Source: Allobosea sp.
GTDB lineage: Bacteria; Pseudomonadota; Alphaproteobacteria; Rhizobiales; Beijerinckiaceae
DNA: 64,000 bases
Direction: 5' to 3'
Assembly (NCBI GenBank): GCA_024231975.1
Contig: JAAEQB010000050.1
Span: 62,001 to 126,000, forward strand
Position numbers and translations under genes: made by a program. Below, piece by piece: positions 32,632-41,381 of the stretch. Within the stretch, counting starts at the first letter, position 1. The number at the start of each line of letters is the position of its first letter. The notes under the pieces are model-generated. The model was given only the letters and a program-made list of their open reading frames with translations. It was not told the origin of the DNA and made no database searches.

Positions 32632-33864
32632 TCAGTGCACAGCCGTCTTTGCCTCTGCCACCGGCGGCTCCTTGCCGGCGACCAGCACCAGCAGCGCGCC
32701 GGCAAGCGTCGCCGCCGCCATGTAGCCGATCGGGCCGAGGCCGCCGACATGGTTGACCAGCAGGCCTCCGAGCACCGCGCCGCTGGCGATCGCGACCAGG
32801 AAGGCCGCCGTCACCAGCCCGCTCGCCGATTCGGCATGGTCGGCCGCGACACGCACCATCCAGGTCTGGAAACCGACCGGCGCGAAGCCGAAGGCGAAGC
32901 CCCAGAGCGCGACCGCGATCCCCGCCACGATCGGAGAGGCGCCGAACTGGAGCATGACCAGGCCCAGGATGCCGATCGCCAGTGCGAAGGAGACGATCGC
33001 GAGCTTGACGCCGCGCCCCGCCACTGCGCCGCCTGCAAAATTGCCGACGACATTGCCGAGGCCGTAGCCGAGCAGCACGACAGTGATCGCCGCGACGCCG
33101 AGCTGCGGCGCATGCTCGAGGAAGGGCCGGATATAGGTGAAGCCGGTGAACTGCCCGGAGATGATCACGAGTACCGAGATCAGCATCAGCCGGATGCTGG
33201 GACGCGACAACAGCACCCCCAGCGTGCCCAGCCGCGGCGCCGCCTGAGGCGGCAAGGACGGCATCGTCGCCAGCAACGCCAGCAGGGCGACGCCGGCAAG
33301 CGCAGCCGAGAGCCCGAAGACCATGCGCCAGCCGATCAGGGAATCGAGATAGGCCCCAAGCGGCCCACCGCCGATGAAGGCGGCCGAGACGCCGGCCGAG
33401 ATCAGCGCCAGCGCCCGCGGCACGGACTGTGCCGGCACGAGCCGCAGCGTCAGCGCCGGCGCCATCGACCAGAAGCCGCCCAGCGCAAGGCCGAGCAGGA
33501 AGCGCGCCGCCAGCAGCATGACGAAGCCGTTGGCGAGCGCCGTGACCAGGCTGGACAGGGCAAGCAGCGACAAGAGCGACCAGAGCACCAAGCGCCGATC
33601 GAAGCGGCTGGTGACGATCGGGGTGAAGATCGCGGCGGCGACACCGACCAGCGAGGTCACGGTGACGGTCTGCCCGGCGGCACCGACGCTGATTGAGAGA
33701 TCGGCAGCGATCGAGGTCAGGACGCTGGCGGGCAGGAATTCGGCGCTGACCAGGGCGAAGACGCCCATTGAGAGGGCGAAGACCGCAGGCCAAACGGCCG
33801 TGCGCTCTTCGGGCACGATGCCGACAAGCTCGGCATCGGCTGTGGCTGACAAGGAATCCGACAT
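32632..33864 (-). CDS. MFS transporter (DHA1/AraJ-like)
   Basis: A 410-residue major facilitator with twelve predicted helices in two six-helix halves. The cytoplasmic loop TPIVTSRFDRRLVLW corresponds to motif A between helices 2 and 3, and RFLLGLALGGFWSMAPALTL to the helix 4 region of drug/sugar exporters of the AraJ/YdhP type. Start 33864 lies after GGAG. Divergent from an AraC gene, which probably controls it. Substrate unknown. Confidence 0.87.
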   Translation of the reverse strand: MSDSLSATADAELVGIVPEERTAVWPAVFALSMGVFALVSAEFLPASVLTSIAADLSISVGAAGQTVTVTSLVGVAAAIFTPIVTSRFDRRLVLWSLLSLLALSSLVTALANGFVMLLAARFLLGLALGGFWSMAPALTLRLVPAQSVPRALALISAGVSAAFIGGGPLGAYLDSLIGWRMVFGLSAALAGVALLALLATMPSLPPQAAPRLGTLGVLLSRPSIRLMLISVLVIISGQFTGFTYIRPFLEHAPQLGVAAITVVLLGYGLGNVVGNFAGGAVAGRGVKLAIVSFALAIGILGLVMLQFGASPIVAGIAVALWGFAFGFAPVGFQTWMVRVAADHAESASGLVTAAFLVAIASGAVLGGLLVNHVGGLGPIGYMAAATLAGALLVLVAGKEPPVAEAKTAVH

Positions 33865-33946
33865 GGGAGGCTCCAAAAAGACCGGAGAAGTTCGGACACC
33901 GGAGTTAGGCGTGACCGGCTGGAGCTTCCATGCTAGAAAATCCGAT

Positions 33947-35017
33947 ATGCTTGCCCAATCGTCCAGAAGATCGGCACCGGACCCGCTCACCGAGATGCTC
34001 CGCGGCCTCCGGCTCGAAGGCGTGGACTACGCCCGCTACGAGATGACGACGCCCTGGTGCCTGCTGTTCCCGGCCCAGCCGGCGGCGCGCCTGCACTTCA
34101 TGGCCGAGCAGGGCTGCTGGCTGCGCACGCCCGAGGGCGAGTGGTGCCGGCTCGAACAGGGCGATGCCGTGCTGATGCCGCGCGGCGTCGAGCATGCGCT
34201 CGCCAGCGAGCCCGGCCTCTCGGCGAAACCGAATGGCAACTGCGCCTTCCAGCACTGCTGCGGCGAGATCGCCGAGGCGCGCGGCGGCGCGGGAGAAGGC
34301 GACGCGACCTTGTTCTTCAGCGCCAGCCTCTGCTTCAACGTCGACGCCCAGCATCCGATGCTGCGGATGATGCCGGAACTGATGTGGGTGCATGAGATGG
34401 CGGTGGCTGAGCCGGCCATCCCCGCCTTGCTGACGACCATGGCCTGCGAACTCACACTCGACCGCGTCGGAGCCGGCGGTATCCTGACCCGCCTCGCCGA
34501 TGTCGTCGCCGCCGCCCTGATCCGCTCCTGGGTCGAGCGCGGCTGCGGCAGCGCCACCGGCTGGGTTGCCGCCGCCCGCGATCCCGATATCGGCCGCGTG
34601 CTGGCCGCGATCCATCTCAACCCGAGCGAGGACTGGACGGTCGATGCGCTCGCCAGGGTGATGCACGCCTCGCGCTCCGCCTTCGCCGAGCGCTTTGCCA
34701 GCGTCGTCGGCGAAACCCCAGCCCGCTATGTCCTGCAGGTCCAGATGCATCAGGCCCGGCAATGGCTGGAGCGCGACCGCATGCGGATCTCGGCCGTGGC
34801 GCGCCGTCTCGGTTACGATTCGGAGGCGTCGTTCAGCCGCGCCTTTAAGCGGGTGATCGGCAAGCCGCCGAGCCATTTCCGCAATACCGAGCCGCCGATC
34901 CGCGCGACGCGGCCAATCGACGCCTCCCCTGCCGGCAGCGCCTCAGGGCGCCTCGCCGATCACGGACCGCTACGCCTTCGACAGGACGACCATGACCATC
35001 CGCCAGCAATTGATTGA
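33947..35017 (+). CDS. AraC family regulator, cupin_6 type
   Basis: A 356-residue AraC regulator: an N-terminal cupin (RLHFMAEQGCWLRTPEGEWC and LEQGDAVLMPRGVEHAL) and a C-terminal HTH pair (MHASRSAFAERFASVVGETP and SYDSEASFSRAF-like RLGYDSEASFSRAF). Start 33947 (MLAQSS) was chosen because the frame upstream overlaps the MFS start. Its last 30 codons are outside the domain and overlap the start of pepT by 26 bp. Confidence 0.85.
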   Translation: MLAQSSRRSAPDPLTEMLRGLRLEGVDYARYEMTTPWCLLFPAQPAARLHFMAEQGCWLRTPEGEWCRLEQGDAVLMPRGVEHALASEPGLSAKPNGNCAFQHCCGEIAEARGGAGEGDATLFFSASLCFNVDAQHPMLRMMPELMWVHEMAVAEPAIPALLTTMACELTLDRVGAGGILTRLADVVAAALIRSWVERGCGSATGWVAAARDPDIGRVLAAIHLNPSEDWTVDALARVMHASRSAFAERFASVVGETPARYVLQVQMHQARQWLERDRMRISAVARRLGYDSEASFSRAFKRVIGKPPSHFRNTEPPIRATRPIDASPAGSASGRLADHGPLRLRQDDHDHPPAID

Positions 35018-36221
35018 GCGCTTCTTCCGCTATGTCGCGGTTACCAGCCAGAGCGATATCAAGGCGACGACGCTGCCGAGCACGCCGGGCCAGCAGCGCC
35101 TCGCCGAACTGCTTGCGGATGAGCTGCGCGCGCTCGGCCTCGACGATGTCGCGATCGACGACCGCGCCACCGTCACGGCGGTGAAACGCGGCACTGACGA
35201 GGGTGCGCCGAAAATCGGCTTCATCGCCCATCTCGACACCTTCGACGCCGGCCTCTCGCCCGATATCCGCCCGCAGCTCCTGCGCTTCGAGGGCGAGGAT
35301 CTCTGCCTCAACCGCGACCGGGACATCTGGCTGCGCGTCGCCGAGCATCCGCAACTCAGCGACTGGCGGGGCGCGGAGATCATCGCCAGCGACGGCACCA
35401 GCGTGCTCGGCGCCGACAACAAGGCGGCAATCACGGTGATCATGACGCTGCTCGCCAATCTCGGCTCGCAGGATCGCCATGGCGACATCGTCGTCGCCTT
35501 CGTCCCGGACGAGGAGATCGGCCTGCGCGGCGCCAAGGTCCTCGACCTTGCCCGCTTCCCTTGCGACTTCGCCTATACGATCGACTGCTGCGAGCTCGGC
35601 GAAGTCGTGATCGAGAACTTCAACGCCGCCGCGGCCGAAATCACCCTGACCGGCGTCAGCACCCACCCGATGTCGGCCAAGGGCGTGCTGGTGAACCCGG
35701 TGCTGATGGCGCAGGACTTCATCAGCCGTTTCGACCGCTCTGAGACGCCGGAGAACACGGAGGGGCGCGAGGGCTATGTCTGGTTCAACGCCATCACCGC
35801 CAATGCCAGCGAAGCCACGCTGGGCGCGCTGATCCGCGATTTCGACAAGGAACGCTTCGAAGCGCGCAAGCGCCGTTTCAGCGAGGTCACCAAGGAGATC
35901 GCCGCGCTCTACCCGACCGGCCGGGTCGACTGCGTGGTCAGCGACACCTATGGCAACATCCATGACAGCCTTGGGCAGGACCAGCGCCCGGTCGAGCTGC
36001 TCTTCGGCGCGCTCGAGGCACTGCAGATCCGGAAGAAGCAGATCCCGATGCGCGGTGGTACCGATGGCGCGGCGCTCTCGGCCCGCGGCCTGCCGACGCC
36101 GAACTTCTTCACCGGCGCCTATAATTTCCACTCGCGCTACGAGTTCCTGCCCGTGCCGGCCTTCGAGAAGTCCTATGAGGTCGCGCGGATGATCTGCACG
36201 CTGGCGGCCGGGCGGGGCTAG
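34992..36221 (+). CDS. pepT: Peptidase T (tripeptide aminopeptidase)
   Basis: A 409-residue M20B metallopeptidase cleaving an N-terminal residue from tripeptides. Zinc ligands and active site follow PepT: HLDTFDA (His80, Asp82), LGADNKAAI (Asp near 143), PDEEIG (catalytic Glu), DCCELGE (Asp). The C-terminal His is in YNFHSRYEF. Length matches (about 410). Its start lies inside the 3' end of the AraC gene (26 bp overlap). Confidence 0.92.
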   Translation: MTIRQQLIERFFRYVAVTSQSDIKATTLPSTPGQQRLAELLADELRALGLDDVAIDDRATVTAVKRGTDEGAPKIGFIAHLDTFDAGLSPDIRPQLLRFEGEDLCLNRDRDIWLRVAEHPQLSDWRGAEIIASDGTSVLGADNKAAITVIMTLLANLGSQDRHGDIVVAFVPDEEIGLRGAKVLDLARFPCDFAYTIDCCELGEVVIENFNAAAAEITLTGVSTHPMSAKGVLVNPVLMAQDFISRFDRSETPENTEGREGYVWFNAITANASEATLGALIRDFDKERFEARKRRFSEVTKEIAALYPTGRVDCVVSDTYGNIHDSLGQDQRPVELLFGALEALQIRKKQIPMRGGTDGAALSARGLPTPNFFTGAYNFHSRYEFLPVPAFEKSYEVARMICTLAAGRG

Positions 36222-36233
36222 GCGCCATTTTCC

Positions 36234-36325
36234 GTCATGGTCGGGCTTGTCCCGACCATCCACGTCTTCCTTCGGGCAGCGTGGAGTTCAAGACGTAGAT
36301 GCTCGCCACAAGGGCGAGCATGACG
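36234..36325. repeat. Family B palindromic repeat, copy B1
   Basis: About 92 bp. It begins GTCATGGTCGGG-CTTGT-CCCGACCAT, has a middle with ACGTCTT and AAGACGT, and ends with ATGCTCGCC-ACAA-GGGCGAGCATGAC. The two ends are inverted (GTCATG/CATGAC). Copy B2 at 42902-42992 has the same parts in opposite orientation. It lies between the convergent pepT and ligA genes. Confidence 0.78.
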
Positions 36326-36331
36326 GTGGAG

Positions 36332-38482
36332 CTACCCGCCCACCAGCTCGAACCAGCCGGCCTCGTCGATCACCTTGACGCCGTGCTTGGCCGCGTCCTT
36401 CAGCTTCGAGCCGGCGCCCGGCCCAGCCACCAAGAGGTTCGTCTTCGACGAAACCGAGCCGGCGACCTTGGCGCCCAGACGCTCGGCCATCGCCTTGGCC
36501 TCGTCGCGCGTCATCCGCTCCAGCGCGCCGGTGAAGACGACGATCTGGCCAGCGACCGGGCTGGACGAGGCCACCGCCTCCAGCGGCTGCGGCGTCACCT
36601 CGCCCAGCAGCCGGGCAAGCATCTGCTGATTGTGTTCCTCGGCAAAGAACTGCAGCAGCGCCTCGACCACGGTCGGGCCGACGCCGTCGATCGCGTCGAG
36701 CGCCGCGCGCTCCTCGCTTTCCGGGTTCTCGGCGGCGAGGCAGGCCGCCTGCAGCGCCTCGAACGAGCCGTAATGGCGCGCCAGCAGTCGCGCATTGGTC
36801 TCGCCGATATGGCGGATGCCGAGCCCGAAGATGAAGCGGTTGAGCGGGGGCTTGCGCCGGTCGTCGATCGCCTCGAACAGCTTCTTGGTGCTGGTCGCGC
36901 CAAAACCTTCCTTGTCCTTGAGCTTTTTCAGGTTCGCCGCATCGCGCTCAGCCAGCGTGAAGATGTCGGCCGGCTGCTTCACCGGCAGGTCCGGATCGTC
37001 ATGGAAGAATTCGATCTGCTTGTCGCCGAGCCCGTCGATATCGAGCGCATCGCGCGAGACGAAATGCTTGAGACGCTCGACCGCCTGCGCCTCGCAGATC
37101 AACCCGCCGGTGCAGCGGCGCACCGCATCTTCCTTGCCCGAGCGCGGATTGTGCTCGCGCACCGCATCCGAGCCGCAGACCGGACAGATCGTCGGGAAAA
37201 CGTAAGGCTGCGCATCGGCCGGGCGCTTCGCCAGATCGACCGCCTCGACGCGCGGGATCACGTCGCCGGCGCGCTTCACCGTCACGGTGTCGCCGATGCG
37301 GATGTCGCTGCCGTCGCGGATCGGCAGCCCCTTCGAATCGAAGCCGCGGATATAATCCTCGTTGTGCAACGTCGCATTGGTGACGACGACGCCGCCGACC
37401 GTCACCGGCTTCAGCCGCGCCACCGGCGAGAGCGCACCGGTGCGGCCGACCTGGATGTCGATCGCCTCCAGCACGGTGGTCGCGAGCTCGGCCGGGAATT
37501 TGTGCGCGATCGCCCAGCGCGGCGCCCGCGCGACGAAGCCGAGCCTGGCCTGCAGCGCAAGATCGTCGACCTTGTAGACCACGCCGTCGATGTCGTAGCC
37601 GAGCGTGGCGCGCTGCGCCTCGATCGACCGGTAATGCGCCAATAGCGCCTCGACGCTCTCGCAGCGCGCCATCAGCGGATTGGTCTTGAAGCCCCAGCGC
37701 GCGAAGGCCTCGACCACGCCGAACTGCGTCGGCGCCGGCAGTACCGGCATCTCGCCCCAGGCATAGGCAAAGAAGCGCAAGGGGCGGCTGGCTGTAATCG
37801 AGACGTCGAGCTGGCGCAGCGAGCCGGCAGCGGCATTGCGCGGATTGGCGAATTCGCGCTCTTCCTTTTCGCGCTGGCGCTGGTTGATCGCGGCGAAATC
37901 GGCGTGGCCGAGATAGATCTCGCCGCGCACCTCGGCGATCTCAGGCACGTCCTTGCCCTTCAGCCGGGGCGGGATCTCGGAAATCGTGCGGGCATTGGCG
38001 GTGACGTCCTCGCCCTCCTCACCATCCCCGCGGGTCGCAGCACTGACCAGCTCGCCCTTCTCATAGCGCAGCGAGAGCGAGAGCCCGTCGATCTTCGGCT
38101 CGGCGGTGAAGGCGATCGGCTGGTCGTCCTTGCGGCCGAGGAAGGTGCGCACACGTGTGACGAAGTCGGTGATGTCCTCGTCGGCGAAGGCATTGTTGAG
38201 CGAGAGCATCGGCACGCGATGCCGGATCTTGGCGAACTTGCCGGACGGCCTGGCGCCGACCTTGTCGGACAGCGCCTCGGCGCCCTTCAGCTCCGGAAAG
38301 GCGTTTTCCAGCGCCGTCAGCCGGCGGAACTTCGCGTCGAAAGTCGCGTCGTCCATGATCGGCGCGCTGTCGCTGTGATAGGCTTCGTTCGCCGCGGCGA
38401 TCTCGGGCGCCAGCGCCTGATGCTCGGCGCGCGCCGCCTCGGACGTCAAATCTTCGACTGGGGTGGGAACAGTGTCGGCCAT
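36332..38482 (-). CDS. ligA: NAD-dependent DNA ligase LigA
   Basis: A 716-residue ligase, sealing nicks in DNA during replication and repair. The adenylated lysine is Lys130 in AEPKIDGLSLS. RGDGEEGEDVTAN, GGLICEAQAVERL (Zn finger with CPVCGSDA upstream), four helix-hairpin-helix units in the 520-610 range and a C-terminal BRCT (GQIVVFTGALERMTRDEAKA) follow. Complete and normal length. Its convergent neighbour is pepT, separated by repeat B1. Confidence 0.95.
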   Translation of the reverse strand: MADTVPTPVEDLTSEAARAEHQALAPEIAAANEAYHSDSAPIMDDATFDAKFRRLTALENAFPELKGAEALSDKVGARPSGKFAKIRHRVPMLSLNNAFADEDITDFVTRVRTFLGRKDDQPIAFTAEPKIDGLSLSLRYEKGELVSAATRGDGEEGEDVTANARTISEIPPRLKGKDVPEIAEVRGEIYLGHADFAAINQRQREKEEREFANPRNAAAGSLRQLDVSITASRPLRFFAYAWGEMPVLPAPTQFGVVEAFARWGFKTNPLMARCESVEALLAHYRSIEAQRATLGYDIDGVVYKVDDLALQARLGFVARAPRWAIAHKFPAELATTVLEAIDIQVGRTGALSPVARLKPVTVGGVVVTNATLHNEDYIRGFDSKGLPIRDGSDIRIGDTVTVKRAGDVIPRVEAVDLAKRPADAQPYVFPTICPVCGSDAVREHNPRSGKEDAVRRCTGGLICEAQAVERLKHFVSRDALDIDGLGDKQIEFFHDDPDLPVKQPADIFTLAERDAANLKKLKDKEGFGATSTKKLFEAIDDRRKPPLNRFIFGLGIRHIGETNARLLARHYGSFEALQAACLAAENPESEERAALDAIDGVGPTVVEALLQFFAEEHNQQMLARLLGEVTPQPLEAVASSSPVAGQIVVFTGALERMTRDEAKAMAERLGAKVAGSVSSKTNLLVAGPGAGSKLKDAAKHGVKVIDEAGWFELVGG

Positions 38483-38663
38483 CGCGCAGTTCTAGTTCAG
38501 GGGAGGTTTCCTGCGAAGCTCCTGTTTCACGATTTGGGTACGCCGATTTGTGGCAGGAGCCGGTCGGGTGTAGGCTTTCCCCGCTGAAATGGATGCTCGA
38601 CGCCTCGCAGGTCTTGACCGGAGGATCGCGTCAGGACCGCCAGGCGAACCGGGCCGAACCGGG

Positions 38664-39482
38664 ATGAACGCCATGGCCGATACCCATATCCATCATCATC
38701 CGATGGCGGCGAACGATGCTGCGCCTGCCGATGCCTTGCCCGTCAACGAGATCGGCATCGCCGACATCAAGGATGCCCTCAGGCAGGGCTATTCCGACTT
38801 CATGGCCCAGCCGAGCCATCTGCTGTTCATCGCGCTGATCTACCCGATCGCCGGCATCCTGCTCGCCCGGCTGACGGTGAGCTACAACATCTTCCCGCTG
38901 CTGTTCCCGCTGGCCTCGGGCTTCGCCCTGCTCGGCCCCTTCGCCGCGATCGGCCTCTATGAGATCAGCCGCCGCCGCGAGGCCGGCATGGATACCTCCT
39001 GGAAGCATGCGCTCGATGTCGTGCACTCGCCAGGCATCGGCCAGATCGCGATGCTCGGCGCGCTGCTGATGGGTGTCTTCCTCGCCTGGCTGTTCAGCGC
39101 CTGGATCATCTATCGCTGGCTGATGGGCGATGTCCCGCTCGACTCGTTCGAAGGCTTCATGACGCCGCTGCTGACCACGGTGAACGGCTGGACGATGATC
39201 ATCCTCGGCAATGCGCTCGGCCTGCTCTTCGCCATCCTGGTGTTCTCGATGACGGTGATCTCCTTCCCGCTGATGCTCGACCGGCATGTCAGCATGGCGA
39301 CTGCGGTGAAGACCTCGATGGCCGCGGTCGAGAAGAGCCCGGGAGGCATGCTATCCTGGGCCCTGACGATCACGGCGCTCCTGGTGCTCGGCTCATTGCC
39401 GGTACTGGTCGGCCTGATCGTGGTCATGCCGATCCTCGGCCATGCCAGCTGGCATCTCTACCGCAAGGTCGTGCCGCGGTAG
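38664..39482 (+). CDS. DUF2189 family integral membrane protein
   Basis: A 272-residue membrane protein with a histidine-rich N-terminus (HIHHHP) and six predicted helices between about 65 and 265. The segment IGIADIKDALRQGYSDFMAQ and the later VVHSPGIGQIAMLGAL resemble DUF2189. Proteins of this family are annotated near respiratory genes in some bacteria; the role is unknown. Two starts (38664 and 38673) are equally good. Divergent from ligA. Confidence 0.82.
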   Translation: MNAMADTHIHHHPMAANDAAPADALPVNEIGIADIKDALRQGYSDFMAQPSHLLFIALIYPIAGILLARLTVSYNIFPLLFPLASGFALLGPFAAIGLYEISRRREAGMDTSWKHALDVVHSPGIGQIAMLGALLMGVFLAWLFSAWIIYRWLMGDVPLDSFEGFMTPLLTTVNGWTMIILGNALGLLFAILVFSMTVISFPLMLDRHVSMATAVKTSMAAVEKSPGGMLSWALTITALLVLGSLPVLVGLIVVMPILGHASWHLYRKVVPR

Positions 39483-39513
39483 GCGCCTTCGCTCACCGAA
39501 CAAGCGCGGGATC

Positions 39514-39637
39514 CCCTCTCCCGGTTGGGGGTAGGGGTGAGGGACTGCCGCTGATTACTTGAACGGGGAGAGCCGCAGCGCTCTCTATGGAAAGGGCAGG
39601 CCCTCATCCCTGCCCTTCTCCCACACGGGAGAAGGGT
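39514..39637. repeat. Family A palindromic repeat, copy A3
   Basis: Two half-elements, CCCCTCTCCCGGTTGGGGGTA plus GGGGTGAGGG at 39514-39544 and GCCCTCATCCCTGCCC then TTCTCCC-ACAC-GGGAGAAGGG to 39637. It fills the gap between the convergent DUF2189 and permease genes. Confidence 0.7.
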
Positions 39638-39657
39638 TCCCCGCGCCCTTCAATCCC

Positions 39658-40461
39658 TCAATGCTGATCGACAGAGACCTCGCGCGTCAGCCCGCGCCGA
39701 ACCAGCCCGACCGCGAGCAGCACCGGCAGCGAGGCGATCAGCCCCATCGCCGAGAGCTTGCCCCATAGTGTCTCGTCCTCGTTGATCAGGGTCGCGATGA
39801 AGGCCGGCAGGGTGAATTTCGACGGCGTCTGGATGAAGAGCAGCGCAAACAGGAACTCGTTCCAGCTCATGATCGCGACAAAGACCGCGGTCGCGACCAG
39901 CCCCGGCATCAAGAGCGGCACGACGATCTCCAGCAACCGCTTCACGAAGCCGGCGCCATCGAGCATCGCCGCCTCCTCGAAGCTGTAGGGCACGTCGCGC
40001 ACGAAGCCGAGCAGCATCCAGATCGCGAAGGGCAGCGCCAGGATCTGGTTGGCGAGGACGAGGCCGAGATGGGTGTCGAGCAGGCCGAGCGCCCGCAGCA
40101 CCTGGTAGAGCGGGATGGCGAGCGCGATCGGCGGCGCCAGCTTGATCACCAGCACGAAGCCGAGGAAGACGATGTCGAAGCGCCTGGGCAGCTCGAAGCG
40201 CGCCAGCGCATAGGCCGCGGGCAAGCCGGCCAGCAGCGACAGGCCGACCGTACCCAGCGCCACCACGACGCTGTTGAGCCCGAGCCGCCACATCCCACCA
40301 TCGAGCAGCACGCGGTAATGCGCCAGCGTCGGGTCCTGCGGCCAGAGCGCGATCGAGGTCGAGACATATTCGGCCGGCGGCTTGATCGAGGTCGCGACCA
40401 TCCAGACCAGCGGGATCAGCGAGAGCGCGCAGAGGCCGAAAGCAGCGATGATCCGGATCAT
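39658..40461 (-). CDS. ABC transporter permease, carbohydrate type (MalG-like)
   Basis: A 267-residue inner-membrane permease of the CUT1 type with six helices; the EAA loop reads EEAAMLDGAGFVKRLLEIVV. Its ATG overlaps the previous gene's stop by 4 bases (40458-40461). It pairs with the permease at 40458-41330 and the binding protein at 41382. The ATPase is not in the cluster. Confidence 0.88.
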   Translation of the reverse strand: MIRIIAAFGLCALSLIPLVWMVATSIKPPAEYVSTSIALWPQDPTLAHYRVLLDGGMWRLGLNSVVVALGTVGLSLLAGLPAAYALARFELPRRFDIVFLGFVLVIKLAPPIALAIPLYQVLRALGLLDTHLGLVLANQILALPFAIWMLLGFVRDVPYSFEEAAMLDGAGFVKRLLEIVVPLLMPGLVATAVFVAIMSWNEFLFALLFIQTPSKFTLPAFIATLINEDETLWGKLSAMGLIASLPVLLAVGLVRRGLTREVSVDQH

Positions 40462-41330
40462 CGGCCCGCCCCCTTGAGCAGCGAGGCCGCATAGACCGCC
40501 GCGAGCAGACCGGCGACGGCGATCATCACCACCGCGGCGGCCGAGGCCAGGCCGATGTCGAAGAAGCGGAAGCCCTGCCGGTAGACGAACATCGAGACCG
40601 TCTCGGTCGCCTGCCCCGGCCCGCCGCCGGTCATGGCATAGACCTTGTCGAATAATTTGAAGCTGTCGACCGAGCGCAGCAGCGCCGCGACGAAGAGATA
40701 GGGCGCGAGCAGCGGCAGCGTCATGTCGCGGAAGCGTCGCCACGGCCCGGCGCCGTCGACACGGGCGGCTTCATAGACATCCTGCGGGATCAGGCGCAGG
40801 CCGGCGAAGATGATCAGGAAAGCGAAGGGCGCGGTCTGCCAGACGTCGACCAGCACGATCGACCAGAGCGCGAGATTGGGATCGAACAGCCAGGGCACGC
40901 CGGGGAGCCCGACGGCGCGCAGCAGGTTGTTGAGGAAGCCGAGGTCGAAATGGAACCAGGCCCGCCAGATCGCGGTGACCACCATGGTCGAGAGCACGAA
41001 CGGCGCGAGCAGCAGCGTCATGATCAACGTGCGACCGGGAAAGGCGCGGTCGAGCAGCAGCGCCAGCCCCAGGCCAGCAGCAACCTCGAGCACGGTCGAA
41101 ACCACCGTGAACAGCACGGTGTTGGTCACAGCCTGCCGGAAGAAGCGGCTGCCCCAGAGCTCCTGGAAATTCTCAAAGCCGACGAACTTGGCGTTCTCGA
41201 AGCCGTAATCGGTCGCGAACAGCGAAAGCGCCAGCGTCCGCCCGAGCGGATAGAGCGTCAGCCCGGCGAAGATCAGCAGTGCCGGCGTCAGCAGGAGCCA
41301 GGGCAATAGGCGGCGGGAAGCAGTCATCAT
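40458..41330 (-). CDS. ABC transporter permease, carbohydrate type (MalF-like)
   Basis: A 290-residue permease with six helices. WLLLTPALLIFAGLTLYPLG is the usual first helix; the EAA motif is YEAARVDGAGPWRRFRDMTL. Downstream of the binding-protein gene by 51 bp and coupled to the second permease by an ATGA overlap. A sugar or polyol is the probable substrate. Confidence 0.88.
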   Translation of the reverse strand: MMTASRRLLPWLLLTPALLIFAGLTLYPLGRTLALSLFATDYGFENAKFVGFENFQELWGSRFFRQAVTNTVLFTVVSTVLEVAAGLGLALLLDRAFPGRTLIMTLLLAPFVLSTMVVTAIWRAWFHFDLGFLNNLLRAVGLPGVPWLFDPNLALWSIVLVDVWQTAPFAFLIIFAGLRLIPQDVYEAARVDGAGPWRRFRDMTLPLLAPYLFVAALLRSVDSFKLFDKVYAMTGGGPGQATETVSMFVYRQGFRFFDIGLASAAAVVMIAVAGLLAAVYAASLLKGAGR

Positions 41331-41381
41331 GTCCAGACGGAATGCGGGCCGCCCCCCGCAGGAAGGCGGCCCGCGAAGGGG

